DNA of 64,000 nucleotides from Leptospira sp. WS4.C2 (GCF_040833985.1 NZ_CP162139.1:1570001-1634000), one strand, 5' to 3'; counted from the stretch's first letter, positions 36,630-45,674 are shown. Notes: generated by a model from the letters alone, not told the origin. Made by a program: numbers and translations.

Positions 36630-36648
36630 TTGGGAAAATTGCCGATAG
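36622..36648 (+). promoter_or_regulatory. Possible sigma28-type promoter before flgJ
   Basis: GCCGATAG (36641-36648) matches the sigma28 -10 consensus GCCGATAA at 7 of 8 positions; the -35 position 15 bases upstream reads TTCA, a poor TAAA. It lies between the flgI stop and the flgJ ATG and recalls ACCGATAG before flgG. Confidence 0.35.
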
Positions 36649-36664
36649 TAATAGAAGACATAAT

Positions 36665-37147
36665 ATGGACATTCACAAAATCCAAGACTACTCTGGAAGA
36701 CTCAGCCGTTCTCAAGATGAATCCATCCTGAATCGGATGAAATCCTATTCGAATGATTTAGAAAAACCGAAAAAACAGGGTGTCTCTGATTTTCAAAACC
36801 TAATCGAAACCCATGAAGACCTTATGGGAAAGATAAGTTCGTCTTCCCTTCGAGTGCCACAAAACATTCGGGAGGAAATTAAAGAAGATCCTTATAGAAA
36901 AAAGCTCTATGATGCTTCTGTAGAGTTTGAATCTGTTTTTGTGAAGATGATGCTAAAAGAAATGAAAAACACCATCCACAAAGAAAAAATGATCGATGGT
37001 GGGTATGCGGAAGAAATTTTTGAAGACATGCTCTATGATGAGTATGCCAAAAACATTTCTCAAAACGAATCTATGGGGATTGCCGAAGAGATTTACAAAC
37101 AAATGTCAGCATCTCTTCCGCCTGTCAAAAAGAATCCTTATCTATAG
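36665..37147 (+). CDS. flgJ: FlgJ-type rod-binding protein without muramidase domain
   Basis: The 160-residue protein has the FlgJ N-terminal rod-binding domain: YDASVEFESVFVKMMLKEMK followed by NTIHKEKMIDGGYAEEIFED and MLYDEYAKNIS. The C-terminal glucosaminidase domain of enteric FlgJ is missing, as in many spirochaetes and alphaproteobacteria, where a separate enzyme opens the peptidoglycan. It ends the flg cluster and is convergent with the BrkB-like gene. Confidence 0.9.
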   Translation: MDIHKIQDYSGRLSRSQDESILNRMKSYSNDLEKPKKQGVSDFQNLIETHEDLMGKISSSSLRVPQNIREEIKEDPYRKKLYDASVEFESVFVKMMLKEMKNTIHKEKMIDGGYAEEIFEDMLYDEYAKNISQNESMGIAEEIYKQMSASLPPVKKNPYL

Positions 37148-37201
37148 ATCATTCGATTGGGAACAAAAGGAAAACCTTTGTGCCATCTTCCACCGATCCA
37201 A

Positions 37202-39547
37202 TTAAATTAAATCTTTAAAAGATATCTTTTTCAGTTCTTCTTTTAACTTTCCCTCTAGGTGGTCGAGACTCTCGTTTAGCTTAGGAGAAATGTTTCTGAG
37301 TTCTTTAGGAGCTCCCAACTTGAAACTGGATGTATTTTCATACAGCGATACCAAATCAATTTGATCTTTGAGTTTTACCGGTGTTATTCGTTTGTCTTCT
37401 GTGGTCTCAACGAGTTTTGCATCGGTAAGTTTCTCTAGGATCTCGTTTAAATCTTTTTCGGGAATTAGAAGAGTTTTTCTTAAAACTGAAATTTTGATTA
37501 GCTCCCCATTTTTAGATTGGTGGTCATAAGTAAGAGCCAATACCTGGATAGTCTTGTAAAACTCATAAGAAAGATTACTGTCAATATCATCAAACGGGTG
37601 TTTGGGGAGGAGGTATCGGTCAGGAAACTGCAAGGTTGCTGTCACTTCGGCACCATAAAGAATGATGAGAGAAATGGAGTAAATGGCAAGTAGGGCAATT
37701 GGGATCGCAGCAAGTGCTTTATACACTAACATCGTTTTTTCTGTAAAGGATGTTAAGTAGATATTGATAAATCCCCAAAAGAAAATAATGAGGATGATCC
37801 CTGTGACTGCGGCACCAATCGAAGAGGCCTTAATCGGAACTTTGGTATTCGGTATGATATTAAAAATTAACAAGAAGAACAACCAAAGAGCAAGGAGGGG
37901 AAGGAGGATTTGGAAGATAGAATAAAGGGAAAAAAATCGTTTTCCCCCTTGGTACTTTTTCCAAATCGTTTGGCCTTTTGAATCATCTTCGACACGAATG
38001 ATTTTATTGAATTCACCCACTCCCACAATACCCAACATTCCTTCATTTAAGGTTTCTGCCCCGTTTTGCGTTTCGATTTCTATTGTGTCTTCTACAGGTG
38101 CTCCCTCTGTTGAAACATCCACTACCTTGGTTTTTTTGGAGAGAAGGATCATGTCAAGGATCATTCCAGCCTTACCTTTGTAAGCCGTAGACCAATTTTC
38201 TCCTTCGTCTTCAGAGAGAAGAATGTCACCAAGGGAAGTAAGAATAAAAATATCGAAATCTTGTTTTTTTGGGGAAGTAAACACCCAGACTCTTTCATAA
38301 GAATACTTTCTGTGGCTTAAGTCGTTCCAGGTATAACCACCATCAGTGGTTTTAAAAATGGCTCCACTATCTCCCACTAAGAACCCTACATTTCGATTGA
38401 GGAATGCAATGTCGTTTAATGGTTTTTGAGAAATCTCTTGTGGGAAAAAGGTAGTCCCTCCATCGCTTGTTTTCCAAAGTCTGCCTTCACGGTCTAAAAT
38501 AAATCCGTCTTTGTCAGAAAAGAAACGAACGCGGATCGGTGTAATCGCAGGGTCTGTGAATCGTTTGATTTCTTTAAGCGTTTTGCCAATTTCATACCGC
38601 AGTGTTCGGGTATCTTTGGTTAGGATGAAAAGTGTATCATAGTCAATCGCACCAAAGTCTGCCACTGTGATTCCTTTTAAGGAATGGAGTTTCCAATTTT
38701 TTCCTAAATCATTGGAATATAAAAAAGTTCCTTCTTCCGAAATGGAAAATAAATCATCACCAATGCTTCGAATTCTAAAAAAGTTTTCTTTGGATATGTC
38801 TGGTTTTTTGCATGTTCCCGTTTCGACGGTATCAAAATCTACACAAATCATATTTTCAAAATCGATACTGGAATTCGGAATGTAAGATACTGCTTTGTTC
38901 AATTCCTTGATTGTTCCAATATTTCCTTTTTCGCCGGCCACCCATATTTCTCCGTGTTTCGTTGAAACAATTGATTTTAAATGAGGAGAACGAACTGAAT
39001 CTGATATTTTATCGGTAATGTTTTTCCCTACCACAAATAGGAGAGGGCCAAAGGAGATGAGAAAGAAATAAAATACAAATTTATTAATAAAATTTCGGTG
39101 TAGGTCAATTTTCCAAATGATATGAAAAGCTTTTTCGAGAGATCTTAAAACGGCTGTAGCAGAGAAGATAAAAACAACAAATCCCACTGCGCCAATTTGG
39201 GAAGCAGTTGAGATAATGTCTGTTAGGGTATCAAGATATGGAGTGATATCAAACTGAATATTATTTCGAAGAAGGTAAGAATTGATTTCATCTACCATTT
39301 CCCCTTGCCTGGTTTGGATTCCAGAAGCCACTGTAATTAGCGCAAGGGCAACCGTCAAAGTGGGAATGAGAGTGACAATGGTGGTATAGGCAAGGCTTGA
39401 CCCGATGATAAGGCAATCGTCTTTCATAAAACGATGTACCGATACAAGCAGAACACGAATACTTAAGATGAGTTTTCGTTTCCAACCATCCACTTCTGGA
39501 ATAACAGTCAGGCGGACAAGTAAGGGTGGTTTGGTTGTATCATTCAT
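37202..39547 (-). CDS. YihY/BrkB-family membrane protein with inserted YCF48-like propeller
   Basis: The 781-residue protein starts like a YihY/BrkB (formerly RNase BN) membrane protein: helices at about 45-75, 108-140 and 158-178 (SLAYTTIVTLIPTLTVALAL, VGFVVFIFSATAVLRSLEKA). Instead of the next helix come about 330 residues with repeats of the BNR/YCF48 type (WKTSDGGTTFFP, IFKTTDGGYTWNDL, LLSEDEGENWSTAYKG). The remaining helices (about 530-650, ending AEVTATLQF) and a soluble C-terminal domain follow. Ordinary YihY proteins are about 280-450 residues. The propeller is predicted to hang from the membrane between helices 3 and 4. The function is unknown. It closes a five-gene unit. Confidence 0.85.
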   Translation of the reverse strand: MNDTTKPPLLVRLTVIPEVDGWKRKLILSIRVLLVSVHRFMKDDCLIIGSSLAYTTIVTLIPTLTVALALITVASGIQTRQGEMVDEINSYLLRNNIQFDITPYLDTLTDIISTASQIGAVGFVVFIFSATAVLRSLEKAFHIIWKIDLHRNFINKFVFYFFLISFGPLLFVVGKNITDKISDSVRSPHLKSIVSTKHGEIWVAGEKGNIGTIKELNKAVSYIPNSSIDFENMICVDFDTVETGTCKKPDISKENFFRIRSIGDDLFSISEEGTFLYSNDLGKNWKLHSLKGITVADFGAIDYDTLFILTKDTRTLRYEIGKTLKEIKRFTDPAITPIRVRFFSDKDGFILDREGRLWKTSDGGTTFFPQEISQKPLNDIAFLNRNVGFLVGDSGAIFKTTDGGYTWNDLSHRKYSYERVWVFTSPKKQDFDIFILTSLGDILLSEDEGENWSTAYKGKAGMILDMILLSKKTKVVDVSTEGAPVEDTIEIETQNGAETLNEGMLGIVGVGEFNKIIRVEDDSKGQTIWKKYQGGKRFFSLYSIFQILLPLLALWLFFLLIFNIIPNTKVPIKASSIGAAVTGIILIIFFWGFINIYLTSFTEKTMLVYKALAAIPIALLAIYSISLIILYGAEVTATLQFPDRYLLPKHPFDDIDSNLSYEFYKTIQVLALTYDHQSKNGELIKISVLRKTLLIPEKDLNEILEKLTDAKLVETTEDKRITPVKLKDQIDLVSLYENTSSFKLGAPKELRNISPKLNESLDHLEGKLKEELKKISFKDLI

Positions 39548-39557
39548 TTATGTTTAC

Positions 39558-40439
39558 CTATTTTTTAAAAGCGTACAAAACGTAACTGGAAGTGATGGGG
39601 AATCCTTTCCTTTTCCATTTGGATTTACAATGGTAATACGAAATGCGAATCCATTGGAAGTAATCCTTCCAATTTTTGAAAGAACCCCTTGATTTTTGCA
39701 GTTTGGCTACTAAAGGAAAATCCACTCCGAAGTAAGATACAAAACGACTAAAACCAAGGTTCGTCAATATTTTTTTTAAGATGGTGTCTGAGTAATAAAA
39801 AACATGGCCAGGCATGTAGTAGTGATACTTTGGTCCTTCATTTTTGGCCTGCCAACCATCAAAATTGGCCGTTTGGAGGAGAAGGAGGCCCCCAGGTTTT
39901 AGAATACGGGAAAGTTCTTGGAAAAAAAACTTTGGATTTTCTATATGTTCGATCACTTCCACCATAGTGATGACACTGAAGTAGTTGTTCGGAAATTTTG
40001 CATCTTCTAAACTTCCGTTAAAAGTAGGAATTCCTTTTTCATTCGCATAACGAGAAGCATATTCTGAGATCTCAACCCCTTGGACTTGGAATCCTTCATC
40101 CCTTGCTGATTCTAAAAATCCTCCAAAAGAAGAACCAATATCTAAAAAGTTTCCCGAAGGTATAAACCTCTGGATGTTGCGAACCCTTGCTTTCCAAACA
40201 TACGATGAGAATTTTTTATTTTCTCTTTCATCGATATAGGTATAGTCGGCTTTGCCTTGGTAATAGTCTTGTCCATACAATTCTTTTTGGTCGGGTCGTG
40301 GATAGAGGGCTTGGAGTTTACAATGTTTGCATTCCACAATCGACAACCCAAAATATTTGCCTGTGGTTTTATATAAGGGATGCCAATCACAAAGATGGTC
40401 GAGAGGGCATTCTTCGTTCAAAGAAAGGTTTTGATTCAT
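39558..40439 (-). CDS. SAM-dependent methyltransferase with N-terminal Cys-rich motif
   Basis: The protein has 294 residues from ATG 40439, which overlaps the previous stop as TAATG. An N-terminal possible zinc ribbon (ECPLDHLC and CKHCKLQALYPRP) precedes a class I Rossmann methyltransferase: motif I NFLDIGSSFGGFLESA, the acidic loop VQGVEISEYA, ITMVEVIEHIENP and LSRILKPGGLLLLQT. This zinc-ribbon plus methyltransferase layout is frequent in polysaccharide and secondary-metabolite clusters. The substrate is unknown. It is translationally coupled to the methyltransferase before it and lies 10 bases before the BrkB-like gene. Confidence 0.88.
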   Translation of the reverse strand: MNQNLSLNEECPLDHLCDWHPLYKTTGKYFGLSIVECKHCKLQALYPRPDQKELYGQDYYQGKADYTYIDERENKKFSSYVWKARVRNIQRFIPSGNFLDIGSSFGGFLESARDEGFQVQGVEISEYASRYANEKGIPTFNGSLEDAKFPNNYFSVITMVEVIEHIENPKFFFQELSRILKPGGLLLLQTANFDGWQAKNEGPKYHYYMPGHVFYYSDTILKKILTNLGFSRFVSYFGVDFPLVAKLQKSRGSFKNWKDYFQWIRISYYHCKSKWKRKGFPITSSYVLYAFKK

Positions 40440-41047
40440 TATTTTTGTGCAAGGAAAAACCAATGACAGATTCTTTCTTCCAATTTACCAAGGGGAGTTC
40501 GTTCTGAATACCCGATGGATACATGCGAAAAAATCGAGAGGAATTCTTTTAAGGCGTCGAGGGTGTAAGTTTCCGCATAACCACCGTTAAGATCGACTAA
40601 ATTCATTTTTCCTTTGGAAAGACCTAGATGAGTATCTCCATCCGCACGAATGGAACCGAGTAAATATCCCCCCTTATCCAAAGAGGAATACAAAGAAGAG
40701 AGCAGTTTTTTTGCATCCTCCCTATGGTTGTAATGAAAGACTCCCCAACTCACAATCAGCCCAAATTCGTTGGGTGAAAAGGGGAGGTTTGTATCGGGTG
40801 TATGAATCCACTGAATCGGAGATGGATCCCCTTGTAATTGGTCAATCGTAGTTTTTGCAGTGTCACATGCAGTCACCTGGTAACCTTCATTCTGAAGGAG
40901 ATAGGAATGCCTACCAGAACCACATCCAAAGTCTAGAGCATTTCGATTGGTGGGTTTGATCCGCGAAAGTAGGCGTACTAAATTTTCATCTGGAAAGGCC
41001 AATTTTGATTTTGGTCTTTCATAGTGTTCGTCCCAGACATTTTTCAT
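40439..41047 (-). CDS. SAM-dependent methyltransferase
   Basis: The protein has about 202 residues from ATG 41047, which overlaps the ATP-grasp stop as ATGA. The class I motifs are NALDFGCGSGRHSYLLQNEG (motif I), VTACDTAK, IVSWGVFHYNHREDA and SLDKGGYLLGSIR. It resembles the Methyltransf_11/25 group that modifies small molecules. The longer frame to 41080 is less likely because the 4-base overlap with the upstream gene marks the start. The substrate is probably related to the product of the adjacent ATP-grasp ligase. Confidence 0.88.
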   Translation of the reverse strand: MKNVWDEHYERPKSKLAFPDENLVRLLSRIKPTNRNALDFGCGSGRHSYLLQNEGYQVTACDTAKTTIDQLQGDPSPIQWIHTPDTNLPFSPNEFGLIVSWGVFHYNHREDAKKLLSSLYSSLDKGGYLLGSIRADGDTHLGLSKGKMNLVDLNGGYAETYTLDALKEFLSIFSHVSIGYSERTPLGKLEERICHWFFLAQK

Positions 41048-42246
41048 GAATTGATTCTTGTGAAAATAGAATCTAACCAATCTTTTGTGGTGATTGCTGA
41101 CTTTGTTGTGATCCCAAAAACTTGGGTCCTTTTGTGATTCCCTTCTAACTTTTCTAGCGAAGTGCCTGTGGGAACCAATTGTTTTTGGAAAAAAACGGTT
41201 TCACCGAAATTTGCAACCAAACTTATGGGTTCTCCCATTTTCTTTTGGCGTTCTGATGGAAGGGTAAAAACTAATGCAGATTTGACGACGCCATCTTTTG
41301 CTTTTTTTAAAAACTCCGGTCTTGTTTTTTCCCCAATGGTTACGGAGAGTAGGTCGTTAAAATACTGATATCCATAATGTTCTGGGATTAGCACGTCAGC
41401 TAAAAACTCGCCACCCACTTCGGGTGCTGACTCGATCAAAAGGCATTCCTGATTTTTTGTAATTTTGAATTCGGCTACAAAAGGCCCTGTTTTTAATTTG
41501 GTGGCTGTGACGATCGCTTGGCAGATCATTTTTAATTCACCGGCCATGGCAATATGCCTGGAAGGTGCCACATGTGCCACTTCGATAAAGTTTGGTTTGC
41601 CTGTGGTAATTTTGTCAGTAAGGGAGATCAAATAAAAACGTCGGGCAATGACAAAACCAAGGACTGTGACTTCATCCCCCAAAATAAAGGGTTCAAGTAA
41701 GAAATTTTCACTAGTTTTTAAACGGCTGAATTTTTTGAACTCTGCCTCAGTTTCCAAAACCATAATTCCCTTTTTTCCCGAACCTTCTTTTGGTTTGGCG
41801 ATGAGCGGGAATTTAAGTTCTATTTTTTTCTCTTTGGCCTTGGACTGTAAGTGGGACTGTAGGGAACTCGGAACAGGAATTCCATATTTTTGAACTGAAT
41901 TTTTAAACCTTTCTTTATCGAGAAAGAGATTCACTGTATCGCGAGGATTCCCGCGAAGTTTTAATTTTTCAGCTAAATAAGATACTGTGTATACAGCTTT
42001 GCCGTAAGAGCGGGACCCAACTCCCATTAGTTTGAACGGAAGGGGAACTCGACTCATGGCATGGTGGATTTTCCGATATTCGTGAGTAGATTCTAATATT
42101 TTAATGTCCGATTCCACAAGACCTGGAGCCTGGGGGTTTGTGTCCACCGAGATGACTTTCAATCCTCTGGCTTTTGCTGCCCGGATCAGGGGGATTTGGT
42201 TCTCTCCGGCTCCAATGGAGAGGTAACTGCCGGTCAGTTGTTTCAT
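41044..42246 (-). CDS. ATP-grasp ligase
   Basis: The 400-residue protein has a pre-ATP-grasp Rossmann-like N-terminal domain (YLSIGAGENQIPLIRAAKAR, then VDTNPQAPGL), and the ATP-grasp fold (FPLIAKPKEGSGKKGIMVLE, FLLEPFILGDEVTVLGFV, and a metal-site region LLIESAPEVGGEF). It belongs to the PurT/carbamoyl-phosphate-synthase-like carboxylate-amine or carboxylate-thiol ligases. The reaction is ATP-driven coupling of a carboxylate; partners are unknown. It starts two bases before the RRM gene ends and overlaps the methyltransferase gene by four bases. Confidence 0.88.
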   Translation of the reverse strand: MKQLTGSYLSIGAGENQIPLIRAAKARGLKVISVDTNPQAPGLVESDIKILESTHEYRKIHHAMSRVPLPFKLMGVGSRSYGKAVYTVSYLAEKLKLRGNPRDTVNLFLDKERFKNSVQKYGIPVPSSLQSHLQSKAKEKKIELKFPLIAKPKEGSGKKGIMVLETEAEFKKFSRLKTSENFLLEPFILGDEVTVLGFVIARRFYLISLTDKITTGKPNFIEVAHVAPSRHIAMAGELKMICQAIVTATKLKTGPFVAEFKITKNQECLLIESAPEVGGEFLADVLIPEHYGYQYFNDLLSVTIGEKTRPEFLKKAKDGVVKSALVFTLPSERQKKMGEPISLVANFGETVFFQKQLVPTGTSLEKLEGNHKRTQVFGITTKSAITTKDWLDSIFTRINS

Positions 42247-42615
42247 CTACGAACCGCGAGAACCGCCTCTCCTTTGGACACCTGTATTGCCACCACCACT
42301 GGTTTGGTTTCTACCGAACGTGGGTTTGGCAACCGCAGGGCTTCCCTTTTTCTTGGCAGCATCGTTTTGTTGTTTGGTCAATTCTTCTTGGTTCACAAGA
42401 ACCATTTTTTTCCCTTCCATTTCCTTTCCGTTTAAGGCAGCTATGGCTTTGGTTGCATCTGCATCTGCCATTTCCGCCGTTCCATATCCAAGTGAGACCT
42501 TGGTGATTTTGTCACGTTTGATTTGGAGGTGTTCGACTTTCCCGTGAGCGGAAAGAAGTTTCTCAAGGGCTTCTTCAGTAAGCGACTGGGGGAGGTTTCC
42601 GATGGATAACTTCAT
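42247..42615 (-). CDS. RRM-type RNA-binding protein
   Basis: The 122-residue protein has one RNA recognition motif (residues 1-75) with RNP2 LSIGNL and an RNP1-like SLGYGTAEMAD, followed by a Gln/Lys linker and a Gly/Arg/Ser-rich tail (SGGGNTGVQRRGGSRGS). Bacterial glycine-rich RRM proteins act in RNA metabolism, often in the cold. RNP1 is degenerate (normally GFGFVxM), but Tyr and aromatic positions partly remain. It is the first gene of the tight minus-strand unit that continues with the ATP-grasp ligase. Confidence 0.9.
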   Translation of the reverse strand: MKLSIGNLPQSLTEEALEKLLSAHGKVEHLQIKRDKITKVSLGYGTAEMADADATKAIAALNGKEMEGKKMVLVNQEELTKQQNDAAKKKGSPAVAKPTFGRNQTSGGGNTGVQRRGGSRGS

Positions 42616-42727
42616 GTCCTTCTTTTTTAGTAATTTTCACAAAAACTTCAACTCTTTTTTGACTATGTCGCATTTTCTCTTAGGGAATATCGGGATCTGA
42701 CCGAAATAATTGATAGGTAGGAAAGTT

Positions 42728-43588
42728 ATGTTACGAGGACTTTATACAGGCGCCAACGGGATGATTTCCCAACAAGTCAGAATGGATGTGATCGCCAACA
42801 ATTTGGCCAATGTGGATAAAACTGCATTCAAAAAAGATACAACTGTTTTCAAGACTTTTCCTGAAATGTTACTCCATCGTTATTCCGAAGATGGAATTGG
42901 AAAAACACCAATGGGTTCCTTTGACACATCTCCCGTGGTCGGCAAACTTGGATTTGGTGCCGAAGTGAATGAAGTTTACACTCGCTTTGACCAAGGTTCT
43001 GTGAAAAAAACAGATAACATCTTTGATTTGATGGTCCAAGACCAACCCGGTATGGAAAAACCTGCCTTCTTTTCTGTGCTCACCAACAGGGGAGAGCGGC
43101 TCACTCGTAGTGGTAGTTTTGTTTTAGACAAAAATGGATTCGTTGTGACTCCGCAAGGCTTTCCCTTACTCGGAGAAAAAGGTCCCATCCAAGTGAACCA
43201 AGGAAATTTTCTTGTGAAAGAAAACGGAGAGATCTATATAAATGCGAAACTGGGAACTGCACCTAAAGACGGAACGAACTTTAGCGAAAACCGATTTGAA
43301 GATCCTGTCCTTCTCGATACTCTCAAAATTCGAACTGTAGAAAATCCCCGCCACCTAGACAAGGAGGGCGATTCCTTTTACGCTGACACTCCCGAATCGG
43401 GAGAACCCACCAAGTTTCCGGCTCTTCTTGCCCCGCAAGTGATGCAAGGATATTTGGAAGCTTCCAATGTGTCTGTTGTGACAGAAATGGTGGATATGAT
43501 CGAAGTGAACCGCGCCTACGAAGCTAATTCCAAAACCATGCAAACCCAAGATAGTTTACTTGGTCGGTTATTCGAAGTAATGCGATGA
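42728..43588 (+). CDS. flgF: Flagellar rod/hook-basal body protein, FlgF-like
   Basis: The protein (286 residues from ATG 42728, behind TAGGAAAG) has the axial-protein N-terminus [20 protein letters not shown], continuing [17 protein letters not shown], and the C-terminus [20 protein letters not shown]. It is a paralogue of FlgG (32828) and stands alone, away from the flg cluster. FlgF is the proximal rod subunit; a FlgG-like identity cannot be excluded from sequence alone. The residues before ATG 42728 in the longer frame have no homology. Confidence 0.85.
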   Translation: MLRGLYTGANGMISQQVRMDVIANNLANVDKTAFKKDTTVFKTFPEMLLHRYSEDGIGKTPMGSFDTSPVVGKLGFGAEVNEVYTRFDQGSVKKTDNIFDLMVQDQPGMEKPAFFSVLTNRGERLTRSGSFVLDKNGFVVTPQGFPLLGEKGPIQVNQGNFLVKENGEIYINAKLGTAPKDGTNFSENRFEDPVLLDTLKIRTVENPRHLDKEGDSFYADTPESGEPTKFPALLAPQVMQGYLEASNVSVVTEMVDMIEVNRAYEANSKTMQTQDSLLGRLFEVMR

Positions 43589-43775
43589 TTTTGATTTAAA
43601 TTCATAGCTACCAAAGAATGAACTGTAAAAGGAAAGTCAATCAATTCATCATTTCCTTGAAAATTGGTTGATTGATGGTGTTAGTCGCTATTTTCTTTTG
43701 GGGAGAATCCCCGAAAGAAATTTTGATTCGATTCTAATCCTAGAGTTTACAATCTAAATGTTTTCTCAGCTTTCG

Positions 43776-43852
43776 GGGACCGGGCTGGTTCGGGGTGCGC
43801 TAATCGCTCCCGTCTGCCTACGGCCGACCAAGCCCTTGCCATCTTCTTACCT
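43776..43852 (+). repeat. GC-rich dispersed repeat, copy 2
   Basis: The segment contains CCGGGCT, GGGGTGCGCT and CGCTCCCGTC in the same order as the copy at 17035-17115, followed by GACCAAGCCC where the other has ACCTAACGCCC. It fills the gap between the convergent flgF-like and SDR genes. The rest of 43589-43775 shows an imperfect inverted repeat of TCAATCAATTCATC / GGTTGATTGATGG type and nothing else. Confidence 0.6.
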
Positions 43853-43864
43853 AATTTCCATCAC

Positions 43865-44617
43865 CTAACTTCTTGTTCCCCCATCTACACGATACACCGA
43901 ACCCGTAATAAAACTAGATTCATCCGAAGCTAAAAAAGCAATTAGGTTTGCTACTTCCGCAGGTTTGCCAAGCCTTCCCATAGGAATATTTTTTTCCATT
44001 GTTTCCTTTCCTCTTTCGCCGGCCACATCAAGGATTGCTGTTTCTGTCCAACCGGGACAGACCGCATTGATCCGAACTCCAAACCTTGCGACTTCCAATG
44101 CTCCAGTTGTCGTAAGTTCCACCACTCCTGCTTTGGCAACACAGTAGGGACCAAGACTCGGCGAGGCACCAAGCCCTGCAATGGAAGCTACATTGATGAT
44201 GGAACCACCAATCCTGTCACTAAGCATCAGTTTGGTGGCATATTTTTGACACCAGAAAACACTAGTTAAGTCCATTAAGATCAATCGGTTCCAAACTTCT
44301 GTGCTTACTTTATGCATAAAGGTGGGTTTGTTTGCAATCCCTGCATTATTCACCATAATGTCCAAACGTTTTCCTTTTGTTTTCAAACTTTCGACAAGAG
44401 TTATAATTTCTTCTTCTATAGTCACATCACATTTGATAAATTCGGCAGAACCGCCAAAATTTTGAATTTCTGTAATCACTCGGTTGGCTTCGATTGTATT
44501 GATGTCCGATACGATGACATGAGCGCCTTTCTTTGCGAGTAGTAAACAGGTTTCCCTTCCAATTCCGAGAGCACCACCTGTGACAATTGCATTTTTTTCT
44601 TTCAATATTAAATCCAT
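43865..44617 (-). CDS. Short-chain dehydrogenase/reductase
   Basis: The 250-residue classical SDR has the cofactor loop TGGALGIGRET, the NNAGIANKP motif, the active-site Ser in INVASIAGLGAS, and YCVAKAG with catalytic Tyr and Lys. Asp after the second strand (VSDINT) favours NAD over NADP. The ending FITGSVYRVDGGTRS is standard. The substrate is unknown; such enzymes act on acyl chains, sugars or alcohols. It may be controlled by a palindrome at 44690-44705 upstream. Confidence 0.9.
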   Translation of the reverse strand: MDLILKEKNAIVTGGALGIGRETCLLLAKKGAHVIVSDINTIEANRVITEIQNFGGSAEFIKCDVTIEEEIITLVESLKTKGKRLDIMVNNAGIANKPTFMHKVSTEVWNRLILMDLTSVFWCQKYATKLMLSDRIGGSIINVASIAGLGASPSLGPYCVAKAGVVELTTTGALEVARFGVRINAVCPGWTETAILDVAGERGKETMEKNIPMGRLGKPAEVANLIAFLASDESSFITGSVYRVDGGTRS

Positions 44618-44689
44618 AACCTAAAATGAATTCCGCCAATAGTATAAGCAATTAAAATATAAATCGTTGTTATATGAATTCATTTTTGA

Positions 44690-44705
44690 TAGACCGATTG
44701 GTATA
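44690..44705. promoter_or_regulatory. TetR-type operator-like palindrome upstream of the SDR gene
   Basis: TAGACC-GATT-GGTATA is an inverted repeat with one mismatch (GGTCTA would be perfect). The TAGACC/GGTCTA arm is that of NemR/AcuR-type TetR operators. It lies 72 bases before the SDR ATG and 109 bases before the divergent AraC gene. Confidence 0.4.
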
Positions 44706-44813
44706 CGCGTAAAATCCTTTTTTCCAAAGATTCTTGAAATCAAAAATCAGTGGCCAGAAGAAATAGAATCTTAAGTTTAGACAAAGTTCTTCTTACAAAC
44801 AAAAAATAATTCC

Positions 44814-45674
44814 ATGGACTACTACGATCATATCAAACTGGCAGTCAATTTTATTGAAAAACATTTGAAAGATGACATTAACGTGGAAGATGTCTCTAAA
44901 AATGCATTCCAATCTCGATGGCATTTCCAAAGAATATTTCGTTATGTCACGGGTTACTCTGTTTATACTTATTTGAAGAAACGAAGGCTTACCGAAGCAG
45001 GAAATGATTTAATCCTCGGAAAAGAGAAAATTATCGATATTGCCCTGAAATACCATTACACAACTCCTGAATCTTTCCTTCGTGCCTTTCGTTCTGAATT
45101 TGGACTAAACCCTTCCGATTACAGAAAACAACAAGAACACCGAAATTTTTCTAAACTGGAAATTGATTCTTTACGTGAAGGGATTCGAATTGATGGCTCT
45201 AGAATCAAAACGCAAGTGGTTACAAAAAATGAATTTGTTCTGATGGGAAAATTACATCGGACCACAATGCAAAGATGCCAAAACGAGATCGATATTCCCA
45301 AGTTTTGGGGAGAATTTACAAGTAAAGGTCTAGTCGAATCCATTCCCAATAGAATGGGTCATTCCCTTTTGGGAATTTATACAAACTGGGATTATGCGGA
45401 AAATTTTGATGTGATCATTGGATCACAGGTGGTTTCGGATACCTTCGTTCCTGATGGATTTGTCACTCATCAAATGAAACCCGCCAAATATATGGTCTTT
45501 ACCATTCCTGGAAATCAAAACCAAGATATCTTGAATGGATGGAAGTATATTTATGGAACTTGGATGCCAAACACTGGTTATGAGAGAGAGTTTAGTGATG
45601 ATTTTGATTTATTTGATGACCGGTTCCAATCAGAAACAAACCCAGAATCAGAAATCTATATTCCGATCAAATAG
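44814..45674 (+). CDS. AraC-family regulator with GyrI-like effector domain
   Basis: The 286-residue protein has an N-terminal AraC/XylS DNA-binding domain (about 1-105: VEDVSKNAFQSRWHFQRIFR and the second helix-turn-helix IDIALKYHYTTPESFLRAFR). The C-terminal domain (about 120-286) is a GyrI/BmrR-like ligand-binding domain, as in Rob/SoxS-like drug sensors. This domain order is that of Rob/TetD-type regulators, which detect hydrophobic compounds. It is followed 139 bases later by a separate protein made of the same effector domain. Confidence 0.92.
   Translation: MDYYDHIKLAVNFIEKHLKDDINVEDVSKNAFQSRWHFQRIFRYVTGYSVYTYLKKRRLTEAGNDLILGKEKIIDIALKYHYTTPESFLRAFRSEFGLNPSDYRKQQEHRNFSKLEIDSLREGIRIDGSRIKTQVVTKNEFVLMGKLHRTTMQRCQNEIDIPKFWGEFTSKGLVESIPNRMGHSLLGIYTNWDYAENFDVIIGSQVVSDTFVPDGFVTHQMKPAKYMVFTIPGNQNQDILNGWKYIYGTWMPNTGYEREFSDDFDLFDDRFQSETNPESEIYIPIK

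Noticed and set aside
37202..42615. Anti-phage defence island
   Set aside because: There is no nuclease, helicase, reverse transcriptase or other defence effector; ligase and methyltransferases fit small-molecule chemistry better.
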